Positions 19,008 through 30,000 are shown, numbered from the stretch's first letter. The stretch is DNA of 64,000 nucleotides from JASGDN01 sp049840815 (GCA_049840815.1 JASGJI010000004.1:62001-126000), one strand, 5' to 3'. Notes: a model not told the origin generated them from the letters alone. Made by a program: numbers and translations.

Positions 19008-19508
19008 ATGCCACTCGACCACACGCACCACCACCACCACTACGCCACGACCGTGACCTGGACCGGCAACACCGGGGAGGGCACGGCAACCTATCGCTCC
19101 TATGAACGCGCCCATGACATCACCGTCGAAGGCAAGCCGGCAATCGCCGGGTCGTCCGACGCCGCGTTCCGGGGCGACCCGGCACGGTGGACGCCGGAGG
19201 ACATGCTCGTCGCCTCGGTCTCCACCTGCCACATGCTTTGGTATCTCCACCTCGCGTCGCAGGCAAAGCTCGTCGTCGTGCAGTACATCGACCGTGCGGA
19301 AGGCGAGATGATCGAGGAAGCGTCCGGATCGGGGCACTTCACCGCCGTCACGTTGCGCCCGGAGATCGTGCTCGCCGCCGGGACGACACCGGAGCAGGTG
19401 GAACGCGCGTGGGCGCTTCACCACGATGCCCACGCGCTGTGCTTCGTGGCGAACTCGGTCAACTTCCCCGTGACAACGGCGGGCACCATCACCATCGAGG
19501 ACGCCTGA
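19008..19508 (+). CDS. OsmC-family protein
   Basis: A 166-residue OsmC/Ohr-like protein, a family of thiol peroxidases of organic hydroperoxides. The active-site cysteine is in VASVSTCHMLWYL (about residue 75), and the second cysteine is in DAHALCFVANSVNFPV. The N-terminus is naturally histidine-rich, HTHHHHHY at residues 5-12, which might bind metal. GGAGG precedes the chosen ATG by nine bases; an ATG five codons upstream is a weaker choice. Its stop is ten bases from the convergent methyltransferase gene. Confidence 0.85.
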   Translation: MPLDHTHHHHHYATTVTWTGNTGEGTATYRSYERAHDITVEGKPAIAGSSDAAFRGDPARWTPEDMLVASVSTCHMLWYLHLASQAKLVVVQYIDRAEGEMIEEASGSGHFTAVTLRPEIVLAAGTTPEQVERAWALHHDAHALCFVANSVNFPVTTAGTITIEDA

Positions 19509-19517
19509 CCCCGACCA

Positions 19518-20246
19518 TCACCAGTCACGGCGGACGACGGCGACGGTCACGATCTCCTCGGCGGCATCTGTGACCGGCGTCCCGTCGTAGTCGCCGAACT
19601 GCGCCTCCACCACGAAGCCCGCCGCGTGGAGACGGGCGTTCAGCGCCTCCACCGAAAGGAAGCGGAAGGTCGCGCGATCCACCCGCAACGGCGTGCCATC
19701 GCGCTCGCACGTCGATTCGGTGAACGTCACCAGATCCCCGGTGACATCCTCGACGTGATAGATCATGCGAAGTTGGCGGCCGGCCGGATCAACCACATCG
19801 AACGGGTGCTCCGGCGTCCACGTCTCCCATTCCCGCGCCAACGGGTTCCGCGTATCGAAGACGAAGCGCCCACCCGGCTTCAATGCCCGCGCGATCGCCG
19901 CCAGCGAGCGGTCCAGTTCCTCATCCGTCGCGAGGTACTGGAAGCCGTGACTCGCCATGATCGCGACATCGAATCGGGCGCGATCGGCGATGGCATCCGC
20001 CTTGGCCTGCCGCCACGTAATGCCATCCACCCGCGAGGCGACCGCAATCATCCCCGGATCGGGGTCGATCCCGACGAGATCGCCCGCGTAGCCAGCCGCC
20101 CGCGCCCGGTGCAGGAGACGCCCCGTGCCGCACCCGATGTCGATCGCCGCGTGCGTGCCCATCACGCCTGCGAGGAAGAACGCATCGCTACGCGACCACG
20201 GGTTCAGCGTGTCGTAGAGTTCGGCCGCCTGCACGTCGCTGTACAT
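19518..20246 (-). CDS. Class I SAM-dependent methyltransferase
   Basis: A protein of about 242 residues. Motif I is AAIDIGCGTGRLL, followed by LVGIDPDPGMIAVA and FDVAIMASHGFQYL and ALKPGGRFVFDTRNP. These are typical of Methyltransf_11/25 enzymes. AAGGG lies six bases before the ATG at 20246, which is preferred over an upstream GTG whose spacing is too short. The substrate is unknown. Confidence 0.85.
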   Translation of the reverse strand: MYSDVQAAELYDTLNPWSRSDAFFLAGVMGTHAAIDIGCGTGRLLHRARAAGYAGDLVGIDPDPGMIAVASRVDGITWRQAKADAIADRARFDVAIMASHGFQYLATDEELDRSLAAIARALKPGGRFVFDTRNPLAREWETWTPEHPFDVVDPAGRQLRMIYHVEDVTGDLVTFTESTCERDGTPLRVDRATFRFLSVEALNARLHAAGFVVEAQFGDYDGTPVTDAAEEIVTVAVVRRDW

Positions 20247-20455
20247 CCTCACCCTTCCCCATCGTCGCCGGAACGCGGATCACCAGCGGACCGCCAGCGG
20301 ACCGCCCACCGACCGGTCGTGAACACCCGGCAATCTCACGACAAGTCGGGCATCGCTCCACCACGCCATGGTAAACCGGTTCCGGGCTCCCTTCGGGCCG
20401 CCGGAACGACACACGCAGTCAACGACCCCAACGCTGGGCAAAGGAGGGTGCTTGC

Positions 20456-21427
20456 ATGCCGATGACACAGCCGCACGCCATACTCGACGAGTGGCGGACC
20501 ATCCTCGGGGCGAATCCCCGGCTCGGGGATCGTGCGGAGGGACGGGACCTCTGGCCGGTGACGGCGGAGTGTGGGGCATCCTGCATGCTCAAGCGCCTCG
20601 GTCCCTGGCGCAACCTGCCCCTGGCCGATGAAGCCCGCGTCCTTGCGCACCTCAGCCGGTGCGGAATCTCCGTGGCCGAGTTCATCCCCACCGATCGCGC
20701 ATCCCTGTACGCGGGAGAGCTCGCGGAGTGCTTCGTCCTGATGCCACGCCTGGAACAGGATGCGTTCGATGCCGCCGAGGTGATCGCGCACGAAACTGCC
20801 ATCGGAAATGCGGTTGCCCGCCTCCACCTCGCGCTCGCACGCTACCCGTGGCCCGTGAACTCGTACACCGAGGATCTGGCCGGAGCACTCCACCGCGACC
20901 TGATGCTGCCGCCGGACCTCGTCGCAGCCCATGCCCATCACCAGAAGGAGATGATCGCGCATCTGGCCTCCCTCCCAGTCCAGATGATTCACGGCGATCT
21001 CACGCCGGACAACATCCTGCTGCGCAAACCGGGGATCGTTTCGGGGTTCATCGATTTCGACCATCTGCCGACTGGCCCGCGCCTCTGGGACATCGGCAAG
21101 TACCTGTCCCGCCGGATCAGGCTACGTTGGCGGGGGCACCCCGTGGACGATGCCACGCGGCTCGCCCATCTCACCAGCTTCCTCGCCGGCTATCACCAGC
21201 TGAACCCGCTCACTCCGAACGAGATCTCGGCGCTGCCAGCGGCCATCGCGGCTGGCAACTTCCTTGAGGCCAGCTACCACGCGGAGATCTCCGCCGGAAT
21301 CCTCCCCCGTCGCCGCATGCCCGATCACGATGCGGTCCTGGCCGACACGATCGAAGCGGCGCGATGGCACCTGACCCACGACCACCACGAGTCCATCGCC
21401 GCCGCGGTGCGTGCCGGAACCGCGTGA
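20456..21427 (+). CDS. Aminoglycoside-phosphotransferase-family kinase
   Basis: A 323-residue protein-kinase-fold small-molecule kinase. The catalytic loop is MIHGDLTPDNILL (Brenner HGD-x4-N) and the metal-binding aspartate is in SGFIDFDHL. The C-terminal helical part follows the choline/homoserine-kinase style. AAAGGAGGG is six to seven bases before the ATG, a near-perfect ribosome-binding site. The substrate may be an amino sugar, homoserine, choline or an antibiotic; it cannot be told here. Confidence 0.83.
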   Translation: MPMTQPHAILDEWRTILGANPRLGDRAEGRDLWPVTAECGASCMLKRLGPWRNLPLADEARVLAHLSRCGISVAEFIPTDRASLYAGELAECFVLMPRLEQDAFDAAEVIAHETAIGNAVARLHLALARYPWPVNSYTEDLAGALHRDLMLPPDLVAAHAHHQKEMIAHLASLPVQMIHGDLTPDNILLRKPGIVSGFIDFDHLPTGPRLWDIGKYLSRRIRLRWRGHPVDDATRLAHLTSFLAGYHQLNPLTPNEISALPAAIAAGNFLEASYHAEISAGILPRRRMPDHDAVLADTIEAARWHLTHDHHESIAAAVRAGTA

Positions 21428-21508
21428 CACGCGCCCCTTCCCCTCCCACGAGCAATCCGGGACAATGCGCTCCTGCGACCGCCGATCCCCGACAGGAGCT
21501 ATCCCCTG

Positions 21509-22543
21509 ATGACCGACACCACCCTCCCCACGCTCGATTGGCATGACCTCGGCACCCCGCACGGCAAGGGATTCACCGACACCCTCCGCCCCTACGACCG
21601 TCTGCCCGGCCGCGCCGAAGCGCTGGTGCCGGAAGCCGTCTGGGACCTCAGCCGCATGGCATCCGGCCTCTTCACCCGCGTCCGCACAAACGCCACGACC
21701 ATCGCGGTCCGCTACACACTCGGCCTGCCCGAGCTCGGCATGACCCACATGCCCCCGACCGCCGTCTCCGGCATCGACCTCTATGCCGACACGCCGGACG
21801 GCGACACCCACTCCCGCTGGATCGCGGTGGCTCATCCGGCCACGTTCCCGAACGTGGAAGCGCTGCTCGCCGACGGCATCGACGCCGGGGAGCGCGACTT
21901 CACCCTCTGGTTCCCGCTCTTCAACCGGGTGGAATCGGCAGAGATCGGGCTAACCCCCGGCGCATCATTCACGCTGCTGCCGGAAGACGAAACGCCGCCC
22001 ATCGTCTACTACGGCACCTCGATCATCCACGGCGCGTCGGCCTCCCGCCCCGGCATGACCGTCTCCGCGCAGCTCTCGCGCCGGCTCGGACGCCGCGTGC
22101 TCGGTCTCGGCTTCTCCGGCAACGGCAAGATGGAGGTCGAGCTCGCCGAGCTGATCGCGGAGATTCCGGCCGCCGTCTACGTGATCGACTGCCTGCCGAA
22201 TATGGACGCCGATCTCGTCGCGGAACGGGCGCTCCCCTTCCTGGAGGCCCTGCGCGCGAAGCGGCCAGACACCCCGATCCTGCTGGTGGAAGACCGCACG
22301 CTGGAGCACGCCTGGGTGGTGGCCCTCGAACGCGAGAAGCACGCGGCACGACGGGCGGAACTCCGCGCGGCCTACGACGCGATGATCGCGCAGGGTGACA
22401 CGCACATCACCCTCATCCCGGCGGAGGGCCTGCTCGGCACGGACGGCGATGGCACGGTGGACTGCTCGCACCCGACGGACCTCGGCTTCTTCCGCCAGGC
22501 CGACATCCTGGAGCCGGTCCTGCGAAGCCTGATCGACGGATAG
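21509..22543 (+). CDS. SGNH/GDSL-type hydrolase with N-terminal beta domain
   Basis: A 344-residue esterase-like protein of the two-domain SGNH family. Block I is PPIVYYGTSIIHGASASRPG (about residues 172-191), in which the serine of GTS is the nucleophile. Block II has the glycine in GLGFSGNGKME, block III carries the asparagine in DCLPNM, and the catalytic Asp/His pair is in CSHPTDLGFFR. The N-terminal about 160 residues form the beta-sandwich common in this subgroup (carbohydrate esterase-like). Candidate substrates are acetylated sugars. Confidence 0.83.
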   Translation: MTDTTLPTLDWHDLGTPHGKGFTDTLRPYDRLPGRAEALVPEAVWDLSRMASGLFTRVRTNATTIAVRYTLGLPELGMTHMPPTAVSGIDLYADTPDGDTHSRWIAVAHPATFPNVEALLADGIDAGERDFTLWFPLFNRVESAEIGLTPGASFTLLPEDETPPIVYYGTSIIHGASASRPGMTVSAQLSRRLGRRVLGLGFSGNGKMEVELAELIAEIPAAVYVIDCLPNMDADLVAERALPFLEALRAKRPDTPILLVEDRTLEHAWVVALEREKHAARRAELRAAYDAMIAQGDTHITLIPAEGLLGTDGDGTVDCSHPTDLGFFRQADILEPVLRSLIDG

Positions 22544-22576
22544 CGACCGCCTGAATCAACAAAATCAATCCGATCA

Positions 22577-22604
22577 TTGACAATAGTATTTCTCAGGCTA
22601 TCCT
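22577..22604 (+). promoter_or_regulatory. Putative sigma70-type promoter for the MFS gene
   Basis: TTGACA (22577-22582) is followed after 16 bases by TATCCT (22599-22604), in an AT-rich patch that interrupts the GC-rich background and lies about 40 bases before the GTG start of the MFS transporter gene. Confidence 0.5.
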
Positions 22605-22643
22605 GATTGAACGATCCTTCGATCCATCCTCAGGATATGCTCT

Positions 22644-23945
22644 GTGCATGACACGCATCCCACCCGCATCGAAGACCTCTCCGGCGAGCGCCATCCGATC
22701 TGGGCATTGCTCGCCGGGAACCTCGTCTCGGGGCTGGGCAACACCTTCAGCATGCTCGCCATCCCGTGGTTCGTGCTCGCGACCGGCGGCAGCGCCAGCC
22801 AGACCGCCCTCACCGTCGCGGTCGGCACCATCCCCTACGTGCTCGTCGGCATCTTCGGCGGCGCGATCGTCGACCGGGTCGGCCCGAAACGCGCGGCGAT
22901 CGTCTCGGACCTCTTCAGCGGCGGCTCGACCGCGCTGATCCCGCTGCTCCACGCCACGATCGGCCTCACCTTCTGGCAACTGCTCGTGCTCGTCTTTCTC
23001 GGAGCCTTCCTCGACGGTCCGGGCAGCACCGCCCGCCAGGCACTCTATCCGGACCTCATCCATCGCGCCGGCATGGATGTGGAACGCGCGAACACCTGGT
23101 TCACGCTGACCAATCGCATCGCCGGGGTGCTTGGCGCGCCGCTGGCCGGCGTGCTGATCGCGGCGACCGGCGCGACGACGTTGCTGTGGCTGAACGCCGC
23201 CAGCTTCGCGGTCGCCGCTGCCATCACCATGGTTGCCATCCCCGATCTCCGGACCGCTCCCCTCGGCTCCAGCGATCCCGAAGCGGCCAGCAGTCCCTTC
23301 CGCGCCTACCTGCGCGACGTGCGAGATGGCTTCCACGTCCTGATGGGCAACCGGCTGCTGCTGGCGTTGATGGCCTCGATGACGCTCGGGACGCTGCTGG
23401 CGGAGCCGATCTACGGGGTGATCCTGCCGGTCTACGCGAACGAGATCCTCGGGAGCGCGGCGCAACTGGGGTTCATCTTCGGGGCGCTCGGGGCAGGGTC
23501 GATTGTCGGCAACGTCCTGTACCTGGCGCTCGTGAACCGCCTCTCCCGGGGGACGATCCTGATCGGCGGTTTCGCGATCCGTGCGGTCTGCTTTGCCATC
23601 TTCCTGACGATGCCGCCGTGGTGGGCCATCGCGATCGCGATCTTCTTCGGGGCGGTGGCGCTGGAACCGTGCAACCCGATGGTGATGTCGATCTTCCAGG
23701 AACAGGTGCCGGCCGGGATGCGCGGTCGGGTGTTCGGGGCCCAACGCGCGGTGGCGGCCTGCGCCTTTCCGGTGGGACTGATGCTCTACGGCGGCCTGCT
23801 CTCCGGGATCGGGGTCGAGCGGACGCTGGTGATCTTCGTGGCGCTGAATGCGCTCGTGCCGCTGGCGATGATCCTCCAACCGGCCCTGCGCTCCATCACG
23901 AAACCCCTCCCGGCCCGCGTTGTCGCCGCCCCGATCACCGACTGA
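22644..23945 (+). CDS. MFS transporter
   Basis: A 433-residue 12-helix major facilitator of the EntS/MFS_3-like efflux type. It begins LLAGNLVSGLGNTFSMLAIP, has the loop 2-3 motif GGAIVDRVGPKRAAI, and a central loop at about 205-225. The start is GTG with AGGA nine bases upstream. The substrate is unknown; relatives export siderophores or drugs. A second, related transporter is at 59338-60675. Confidence 0.87.
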   Translation: MHDTHPTRIEDLSGERHPIWALLAGNLVSGLGNTFSMLAIPWFVLATGGSASQTALTVAVGTIPYVLVGIFGGAIVDRVGPKRAAIVSDLFSGGSTALIPLLHATIGLTFWQLLVLVFLGAFLDGPGSTARQALYPDLIHRAGMDVERANTWFTLTNRIAGVLGAPLAGVLIAATGATTLLWLNAASFAVAAAITMVAIPDLRTAPLGSSDPEAASSPFRAYLRDVRDGFHVLMGNRLLLALMASMTLGTLLAEPIYGVILPVYANEILGSAAQLGFIFGALGAGSIVGNVLYLALVNRLSRGTILIGGFAIRAVCFAIFLTMPPWWAIAIAIFFGAVALEPCNPMVMSIFQEQVPAGMRGRVFGAQRAVAACAFPVGLMLYGGLLSGIGVERTLVIFVALNALVPLAMILQPALRSITKPLPARVVAAPITD

Positions 23946-24109
23946 CCGCCGCGATCCACCGCAACTCGACCCCGACTCCGGCGTTTACGATCATGACCGG
24001 CACGCATGGCCGGACAGGATCGACCGCCAGGACGCAGCGACGGGCGTCTGGCTTCTCGATTCGGTCTCCCTCGGGATGGGGTAACACCCCTCCACCCCTT
24101 CCCTCACAC

Positions 24110-24141
24110 GGAGGCCGCCGGACGCACGTCCGGCGGCCTCC
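24110..24141. terminator. Strong hairpin, probable terminator
   Basis: A perfect 14-base stem (24110-24123 with 24128-24141) closes a GCAC loop. There is no T tract. It lies between the MFS gene and the second sigma factor cluster. Confidence 0.65.
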
Positions 24142-24234
24142 CTGCGTTCCGACCGTAACCACTTCCGCACTCGTGCGTATCCATTCCCAGCAAGTACGAT
24201 CACCACACGACACGACGCGCATGGGGAGGGCACA

Positions 24235-24936
24235 GTGGGAGCAGACGCGATCGCGCGGGTGACACAACACGTCCGCCTCGTCGCGCCCACCGATGCGCCG
24301 GACGCGCCGGACGCCATCGACCGCGCCGACATCCTCGCCGCGCAGCGCGACCCCGCCGCCTTCGCCCCGCTCTACGAACGCTATGCCCCCGCCGTCCGGG
24401 GCTACTGCCTGCGTCGCCTCGGCGATCCGGAGGCCGCCGCCGATGCCGCCTCCCTGATCTTCGTCCGCGCCCTGCAACGCCTGGACACCTTCCAGCCAAA
24501 CCGGACGGGCACATCCACCGTCCGCTCGTGGCTCTTCGCCATCGCCCACAACACCATCGTGGACACCCACCGCCGCAATGCCTTCAGAGCGCATCGCTCG
24601 CTGGATGCCCCCTCCGCCGCCCGTGACGGCCCGACGCCTGCCGACCGCCTCGCCACGACGGACCGCACGACGGACCCGGAAGATCGCGCCCTCGCGCGGG
24701 AGACGGTCGAGCGCGTCCGCGCCGCGCTGACCCGCCTGCCGGAACGCCAGCGCCAGATCGTCGAACTGCGGATGGCCGGCCTCACCGGCGGCGAAATCGC
24801 CTCCGTGCTCGGCATGACGCCTGGCGCGGTGAAGGCCGCCCAGTTCCGCGCCTTCGGCACCCTCCGCCCCCTCCTCGACGACACCGCACCCATCATCCCC
24901 ACCCCGGAGGCCGCCGATGCCACCCCCACCCACTGA
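24235..24936 (+). CDS. ECF-family RNA polymerase sigma factor
   Basis: A 233-residue ECF sigma factor. Region 2 has FAPLYERYAPAVRGYCLRRL and TVRSWLFAIAHNTIVDTHRR, and region 4 has LPERQRQIVELRMAGLTGGE and IASVLGMTPGAVKAAQFRA. The GTG start has GGGAGGG a few bases upstream. Its last 20 bases overlap the next gene, which encodes a membrane-anchored partner. It is a close paralogue of the sigma factor at 26256. Confidence 0.88.
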   Translation: MGADAIARVTQHVRLVAPTDAPDAPDAIDRADILAAQRDPAAFAPLYERYAPAVRGYCLRRLGDPEAAADAASLIFVRALQRLDTFQPNRTGTSTVRSWLFAIAHNTIVDTHRRNAFRAHRSLDAPSAARDGPTPADRLATTDRTTDPEDRALARETVERVRAALTRLPERQRQIVELRMAGLTGGEIASVLGMTPGAVKAAQFRAFGTLRPLLDDTAPIIPTPEAADATPTH

Positions 24937-26053
24937 CCCCACGCCGGACGCCTTCGACGCGTGGCTCGATGCGCTCTTCAGCGCCCCACCGTCACCACCG
25001 GATGGAATCGACAACGCACCGGAGGCCGCCGCCCGCGAGTTGCGCATCCTCGCCGCGCAAACGGACGCCATCGCCCTCCCATCTGCCTCGTGGAAGGAGA
25101 TCCTCATGAGCAGCCAGACCGCCACAACCGCTTCCGCGCCGTCATCGTCGCCAGCGTCCGCACGCCTTACCCCGGCGCGAATGAGGTGGACGACGACGCT
25201 GAACCGCATCGTCTCCATCGCTGCGATCCTTGCCATCGTCCTCGCCGGCGTCGCGACGGCGTGGGTCTCCCGCGATCGCCTCGGCTTCGGCGACGGCGAT
25301 CAGCAACCGACCCTTCAGCTCGCCGCCTCCCCGGCCAGCACCGTCACCTGCACCACGCGCACGCTCTCGCAGGAGGAAGCGGACCGGATCGTTGCGGCGT
25401 ATCGAGCGCAACCGCAATCGACTTCGGCCAACTACACGCTGAGCGACAAGCCCGTCTCGGAAGCTGACACGAACGCCGCAACGACTGTCCTCGTCGCATC
25501 GTTGAGTTGCCCGGACGGGGACCCTGACACCAATCGCCTGCTCTGGCACTACAGCACGTATACCGATGACTACTTTGCTGGCGTCTACCTGACGAGCAGC
25601 CCCGCCTGGATGGCGGATCAGCTCACACGCGAGAAGTCGGAACTCGAACCGATGTCTCGACTCCTTGCCCCGCTCACACCGGCTGACTACATCGTGGACA
25701 GCAACGATCCTGCAATCCAGCGGCACCTCATTTCCAGCCCCAACCTGGGGACCTATGCCGTCATGCCAGACCAGTTCGTCGCGTTTGCCGACGGACGGAT
25801 CGGAGTGCCGCTCCTCCTTGCCATCCCCGGCGGCGCCTCCGCCTACAGTGGCTATATCACAACGCTCATGGTGCCCTTTGTCTTCTTCGAGCGCGTCGAT
25901 GGGCACTGGCTCCTCGACACCACGACCGGCGTCTGCCCGAAGGACTGCAGCCAGGCCGAAGCCCGCATGGACGTCTACATCGACTACTATCGAAAAATCT
26001 CCACCGTCATCGGCTCGCCCGTCGCGTCACCGGAGGCGACGCCGGAATCCTGA
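24917..26053 (+). CDS. Single-pass membrane protein with one copy of the C-x3-C sensor-like domain
   Basis: A 378-residue putative anti-sigma partner. The N-terminal cytoplasmic part has TPDAFDAWLDALFSAP. One transmembrane helix lies at about residues 94-115 (NRIVSIAAILAIVLAGVATA). The outside part starts with CTTRTLSQEEADRIVAAY and contains FADGRIGVPLLLAIPGG, FVFFERVDGHWLLDTTTGVC, and a C-x3-C pair (CPKDC). The same motifs recur five times in the neighbouring 1371-residue protein. I know no family name for this domain. The overlap with the sigma gene implies coupling. Confidence 0.72.
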   Translation: MPPPPTDPTPDAFDAWLDALFSAPPSPPDGIDNAPEAAARELRILAAQTDAIALPSASWKEILMSSQTATTASAPSSSPASARLTPARMRWTTTLNRIVSIAAILAIVLAGVATAWVSRDRLGFGDGDQQPTLQLAASPASTVTCTTRTLSQEEADRIVAAYRAQPQSTSANYTLSDKPVSEADTNAATTVLVASLSCPDGDPDTNRLLWHYSTYTDDYFAGVYLTSSPAWMADQLTREKSELEPMSRLLAPLTPADYIVDSNDPAIQRHLISSPNLGTYAVMPDQFVAFADGRIGVPLLLAIPGGASAYSGYITTLMVPFVFFERVDGHWLLDTTTGVCPKDCSQAEARMDVYIDYYRKISTVIGSPVASPEATPES

Positions 26054-26255
26054 GCGCCATCCCCAGGCAACCTTCACGGTTCCGGTGATACCCCCTGCCG
26101 CCTCCCTGCGTTTACCCTGACACGCGACGAACCACGTCCCCGTCCATCGCGCGGCGCACGCCCCCGGCCATCCGCCGGTTCGGCCCGCGATGGACGCCGG
26201 GCATCCGGGAGACCGGGACACGCAGCCGTCGCGGGGATCAGCGTGAGGGCAGCCA

Positions 26256-27065
26256 GTGGCGGGAGCGACGAGCCTGATGCAGCGACGTCATCGACGGAAG
26301 GATGCGGACTCCCCACCCGGTGAGTGTGGCTCCGCCGCGCCCCGGCTCGCGCCTGATGTCGCACCCGCGTCCACCGATCTTCGCGGGGGCGCACCATCCG
26401 ATGCCGCGCTCGTCCGCGCCGCCCAACGCGATCCGCTTGCCTTCGCCCCGCTCTACCAACGCTATGCCACCCCGGTCTACCGCTACTGCCTGCGCCAGAC
26501 CTCCGATCCAGAGACCGCCGCCGACCTTACCGCCCAGATCTTCACGAAGGCGCTCGAGGCCCTTCCCCGCTTTCGCGTGCGTGACGATACGGACACGTTC
26601 GGAGCGTCGGGCACAACCCTCCGCTCGTGGCTCTTCGCGATCGCCCACAACGCGATCGTCGACGCCCGCCGCCGCGAGCGTCCGACCCAATCCCTGCACG
26701 CGATCGCCCCGCACGCCGACGAGCGCCGGCGCGGGGATGCCCCGCTCGATGCCCTTGCCGATCCCGGTATCGGGCCGGAGGAATTCGCCGTCCATCGCGA
26801 CGAGCTGGGACGCCTGGTGGCGGTGCTCGACCGGTTGCCGGAGAGCCAGCGCCAGATCGTGGAACTCCGCCTCGCGGGCCTCACCACCGCCGAGGTCGCC
26901 GAGGCACTCGGCCTCACCCGGCCCGCCGTCAAGGCCGCCCAGACCCGCGCTTACAGCCGCCTGCGCGACCTCCTCGAACCACCAGAGCCCCAGCCCCCGT
27001 CCCCGGACGGCCCCCAGCACCCGTCCCATCCCGCAACGTCCTCCGCCGAGGAGGTGTCCCAATGA
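26256..27065 (+). CDS. ECF-family RNA polymerase sigma factor
   Basis: A 269-residue ECF sigma factor closely related to that at 24235. Region 2 is around residues 65-140 (FAPLYQRYATPVYRYCLRQ and LRSWLFAIAHNAIVDARRR). Region 4 is around residues 195-240 (LPESQRQIVELRLAGLTTAE, VAEALGLTRPAVKAAQ). The first about 45 residues are low-complexity, so the GTG start (GAGGG five bases upstream) is uncertain and an ATG seven codons later is possible. Its TGA overlaps the ATG of the giant repeat protein as ATGA. Confidence 0.85.
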   Translation: MAGATSLMQRRHRRKDADSPPGECGSAAPRLAPDVAPASTDLRGGAPSDAALVRAAQRDPLAFAPLYQRYATPVYRYCLRQTSDPETAADLTAQIFTKALEALPRFRVRDDTDTFGASGTTLRSWLFAIAHNAIVDARRRERPTQSLHAIAPHADERRRGDAPLDALADPGIGPEEFAVHRDELGRLVAVLDRLPESQRQIVELRLAGLTTAEVAEALGLTRPAVKAAQTRAYSRLRDLLEPPEPQPPSPDGPQHPSHPATSSAEEVSQ

Positions 27066-30000
27066 CGGACGACATCCAGCGCATGAACGAGCGATCGCCT
27101 TCATCCACCCCCCCCGGCCAGCCAGCCCGGACCGACGCGCTCCCCTCGCGGGACGCTGACGCCCTGGATGCCTGGCTCGACGCCCAGGCGTTGTCCTCCC
27201 ACGACGGGGCACCTGCCGCCCCAGCCCCTGCATGGGGTCAGAACGGGCAGTGGGTGCGCTCGAAGACCGGTGACGCCTCCCTCGCGGATGCGGCCAGCCG
27301 GTTCCACGCGCGATTCGCCGCCGCCGAGGAGGCGGAAGCGCCTCCGACACCGGTGGACGCCATCTGGGAGCAGATCATGACAACAGCCCACCTCACGCCC
27401 GCATCCCCTCCACCACCCGTCCCACTCGCATCCCGCGCGAGCAATCCGCCCGCCCGACCGGAACGGCATCCGTTCATGCAGACGGTCGGCTCGCACCCGG
27501 CCTTGACGGCAGTGCTGGTGGCGGCCGTGCTGGCCCTGATGGTGCTGGTCTTCCGCGAGTTCGACCGGAACCGCTATCCGACGATCATCGACTACGGCCC
27601 TGCCGCGCTCGTCACCGACGGCTCCGCGACGCCATCCAGCTCCCCCGCCACCAAGTCCGCGATCCAGCTCAGCACGCCGGACGCGAACGGCTGCATCATC
27701 CGCACCCTGTCGCCGGAAGAAGAAGCAGTCATCGCGAATCTCTCCGCGCTGCCAACCCCGGACTACACGGTCACCGGCCCGCTCGACGATGAGGCAATCA
27801 CGCGGGATGCCGCGACCGCCTGGGCCAGCGCATTCGGTTGCAATGATGTACCGCTGGCCAATGATCAGGAAGCCGGTGCCGTCTCGCTCCTCCTCCTGGC
27901 CACCGTCCGCCAAGGCCGGTTGCCTGAGACCAGGATTCCCCTCAACGAGCAACGGCTCACGGTCACAGAAGCGCTCTCCTCGACGTTGGTCGAGCAGAAC
28001 CCAACGCGCTACATCGTCGATTCAAACGACCCCGCGATGGCCCCCTGGCTCGGTACTGCTGGCAACGGTCGCCAGTACGTGATCCTACCGCAGGACATGG
28101 TGCGCTTCGCGGATGGGCGCATCGGCGCACCGATCAAGCTCGCGCGTCCGGGCGGCGCCGGCACGACAACGAAGGACTCATACATGAGTCCGCAGACGGT
28201 GACGTACGTCTTCTTCCGGCAGGAGGGCGGTATCTGGCTGATCGATGAGCAACTGTCGCTCTGCACCTGGAAGTGCGACGAGTACTTCGCAGCCCGCCAG
28301 CGCGACATCGACGCCGACCGGGCCCCCAACGGCTTGTCCACGCCCGTCGCACGCCCGGAGGCGACCGCAACCAGCACGATGAGGACCGGTGGCGACAACC
28401 TGCGCCCTGGAACGGAGACACCAGATGCATCGCCCGCCTCTCCTGCGGCGGATGTCTGGCTCCAGCCAATCGCGCTGTCCGAATGCACGACCCCGCTGAG
28501 CACCGCCACCGCCGACAACGATCGCGCTGCGCTGCTCGCCCGCCAGTACATCGCGTGCGTCGATGCGGGGACGCCCGCTTCGGCCATCGCCCCCCAGGTC
28601 TTCTCCACGAGCTTCCTCGAACGCCATCCTGAAATGCCGAACGATCAACTCACCACCACCGATGCGGACATTGACCGCGGGGAGGCCATCTCGACCGTCG
28701 TCGCCAGCGCCAACCCGACGATCATGGTGATGGGCATCCCTGGTGCCGACGATCAATCCTCTCGCACGCAGGGCTTCTACGAAGTCTTCCTGCCCCAGCA
28801 GAACACGATCCAGCTCGACAACGGGCAGTTCGCGATCCCGATGTCCATCGCCTTCACCGACGAGGCGCGGGCGACTGCGGCTGCCACGGCCGTCGCTCAG
28901 GGTGACGATACCCCCTACACGGTTGCCGTCGTCGTCTTCACCGTGCAGGACGGCAGCCCGCGTATCGATGACCTCCTGCTGGCCTGCATCGCCAACTGCG
29001 ATGGCTTCTGGGAGCAACAACGGTCACAGGTCGGGACGCCATCGCCGAGCAACGAGCAGATCGCAACCGAGGCGACAACAGCCACCGCCGTTGCGGAGGC
29101 GAAACTGCCGATCCCGGCCAGCGAATGCGTCGTACCCACTGTCGCAGCGGGCAGCGAATCGCTGCCGGAGCGCCAGTACGCGCCACCGCTGAAGCCCACG
29201 GATGCCAACGCAACCGCCGTCACCTCCGATGCCCGCGCCGGTATTGCCTGTCGCGACGCCGCACCATCCGAGAACATTGATGACGTTCTCGCCCCCTTCG
29301 AGACCGAGCGCTTCCGCAACGAGCGTACGCCCGACGACTACCAGCCCCCGACGACGGAGCAGATCGAGGCCAGCAAGCGTATCTCGGCCTATCTGGAAGG
29401 CCAGGGTGTCACCACGTTCAGCGAACGCGCCCCGGCGGACGTGGTCGATCCCGGTGTGAGCGACTGGCCGGGCGTGATGGGACCAAACGGTGAACTCGCC
29501 GACGTGACTCCTGGCTGGTACACCGTTCCGATGCCGGGCGTCGCGGTCCAGTTCCCGGATGGCCGCATCGGGATTCCGATGATGCAGATGATCACGAACG
29601 ACGACCTGTGGGCACTCCATCAGGAGCAGGCTGCCACGCAAACCGGCGGACTCTGGGTCTTCGCCAAGGTCGGTGACACTTGGCTACTGGACGAAGGTCT
29701 GGCCCTCTGCATCGGCGATTGCGAGACATTCTGGCAGGATGCCGCCGCACCATCCGGGGATAGCCAGTGGCTGCGACCGGTCAGCGCCAGCGAATGCCAA
29801 CCCGTCTCCGCCTCGACCTACCGGGAGTACGTCCGCCCGCGCGACGACACCATCGTCAACACGCAGGGCCGCCCCGATGTCGCCCGCCAGAGCCGGACAT
29901 GGGTAGCCTGCTCGCCCAACGGCTCCCGCACCAACACGACCATCGATCAGCAGTTCGAAACCCAACGCTTCGCGGATGAAGGAGGAATCGTCCATCCCCT

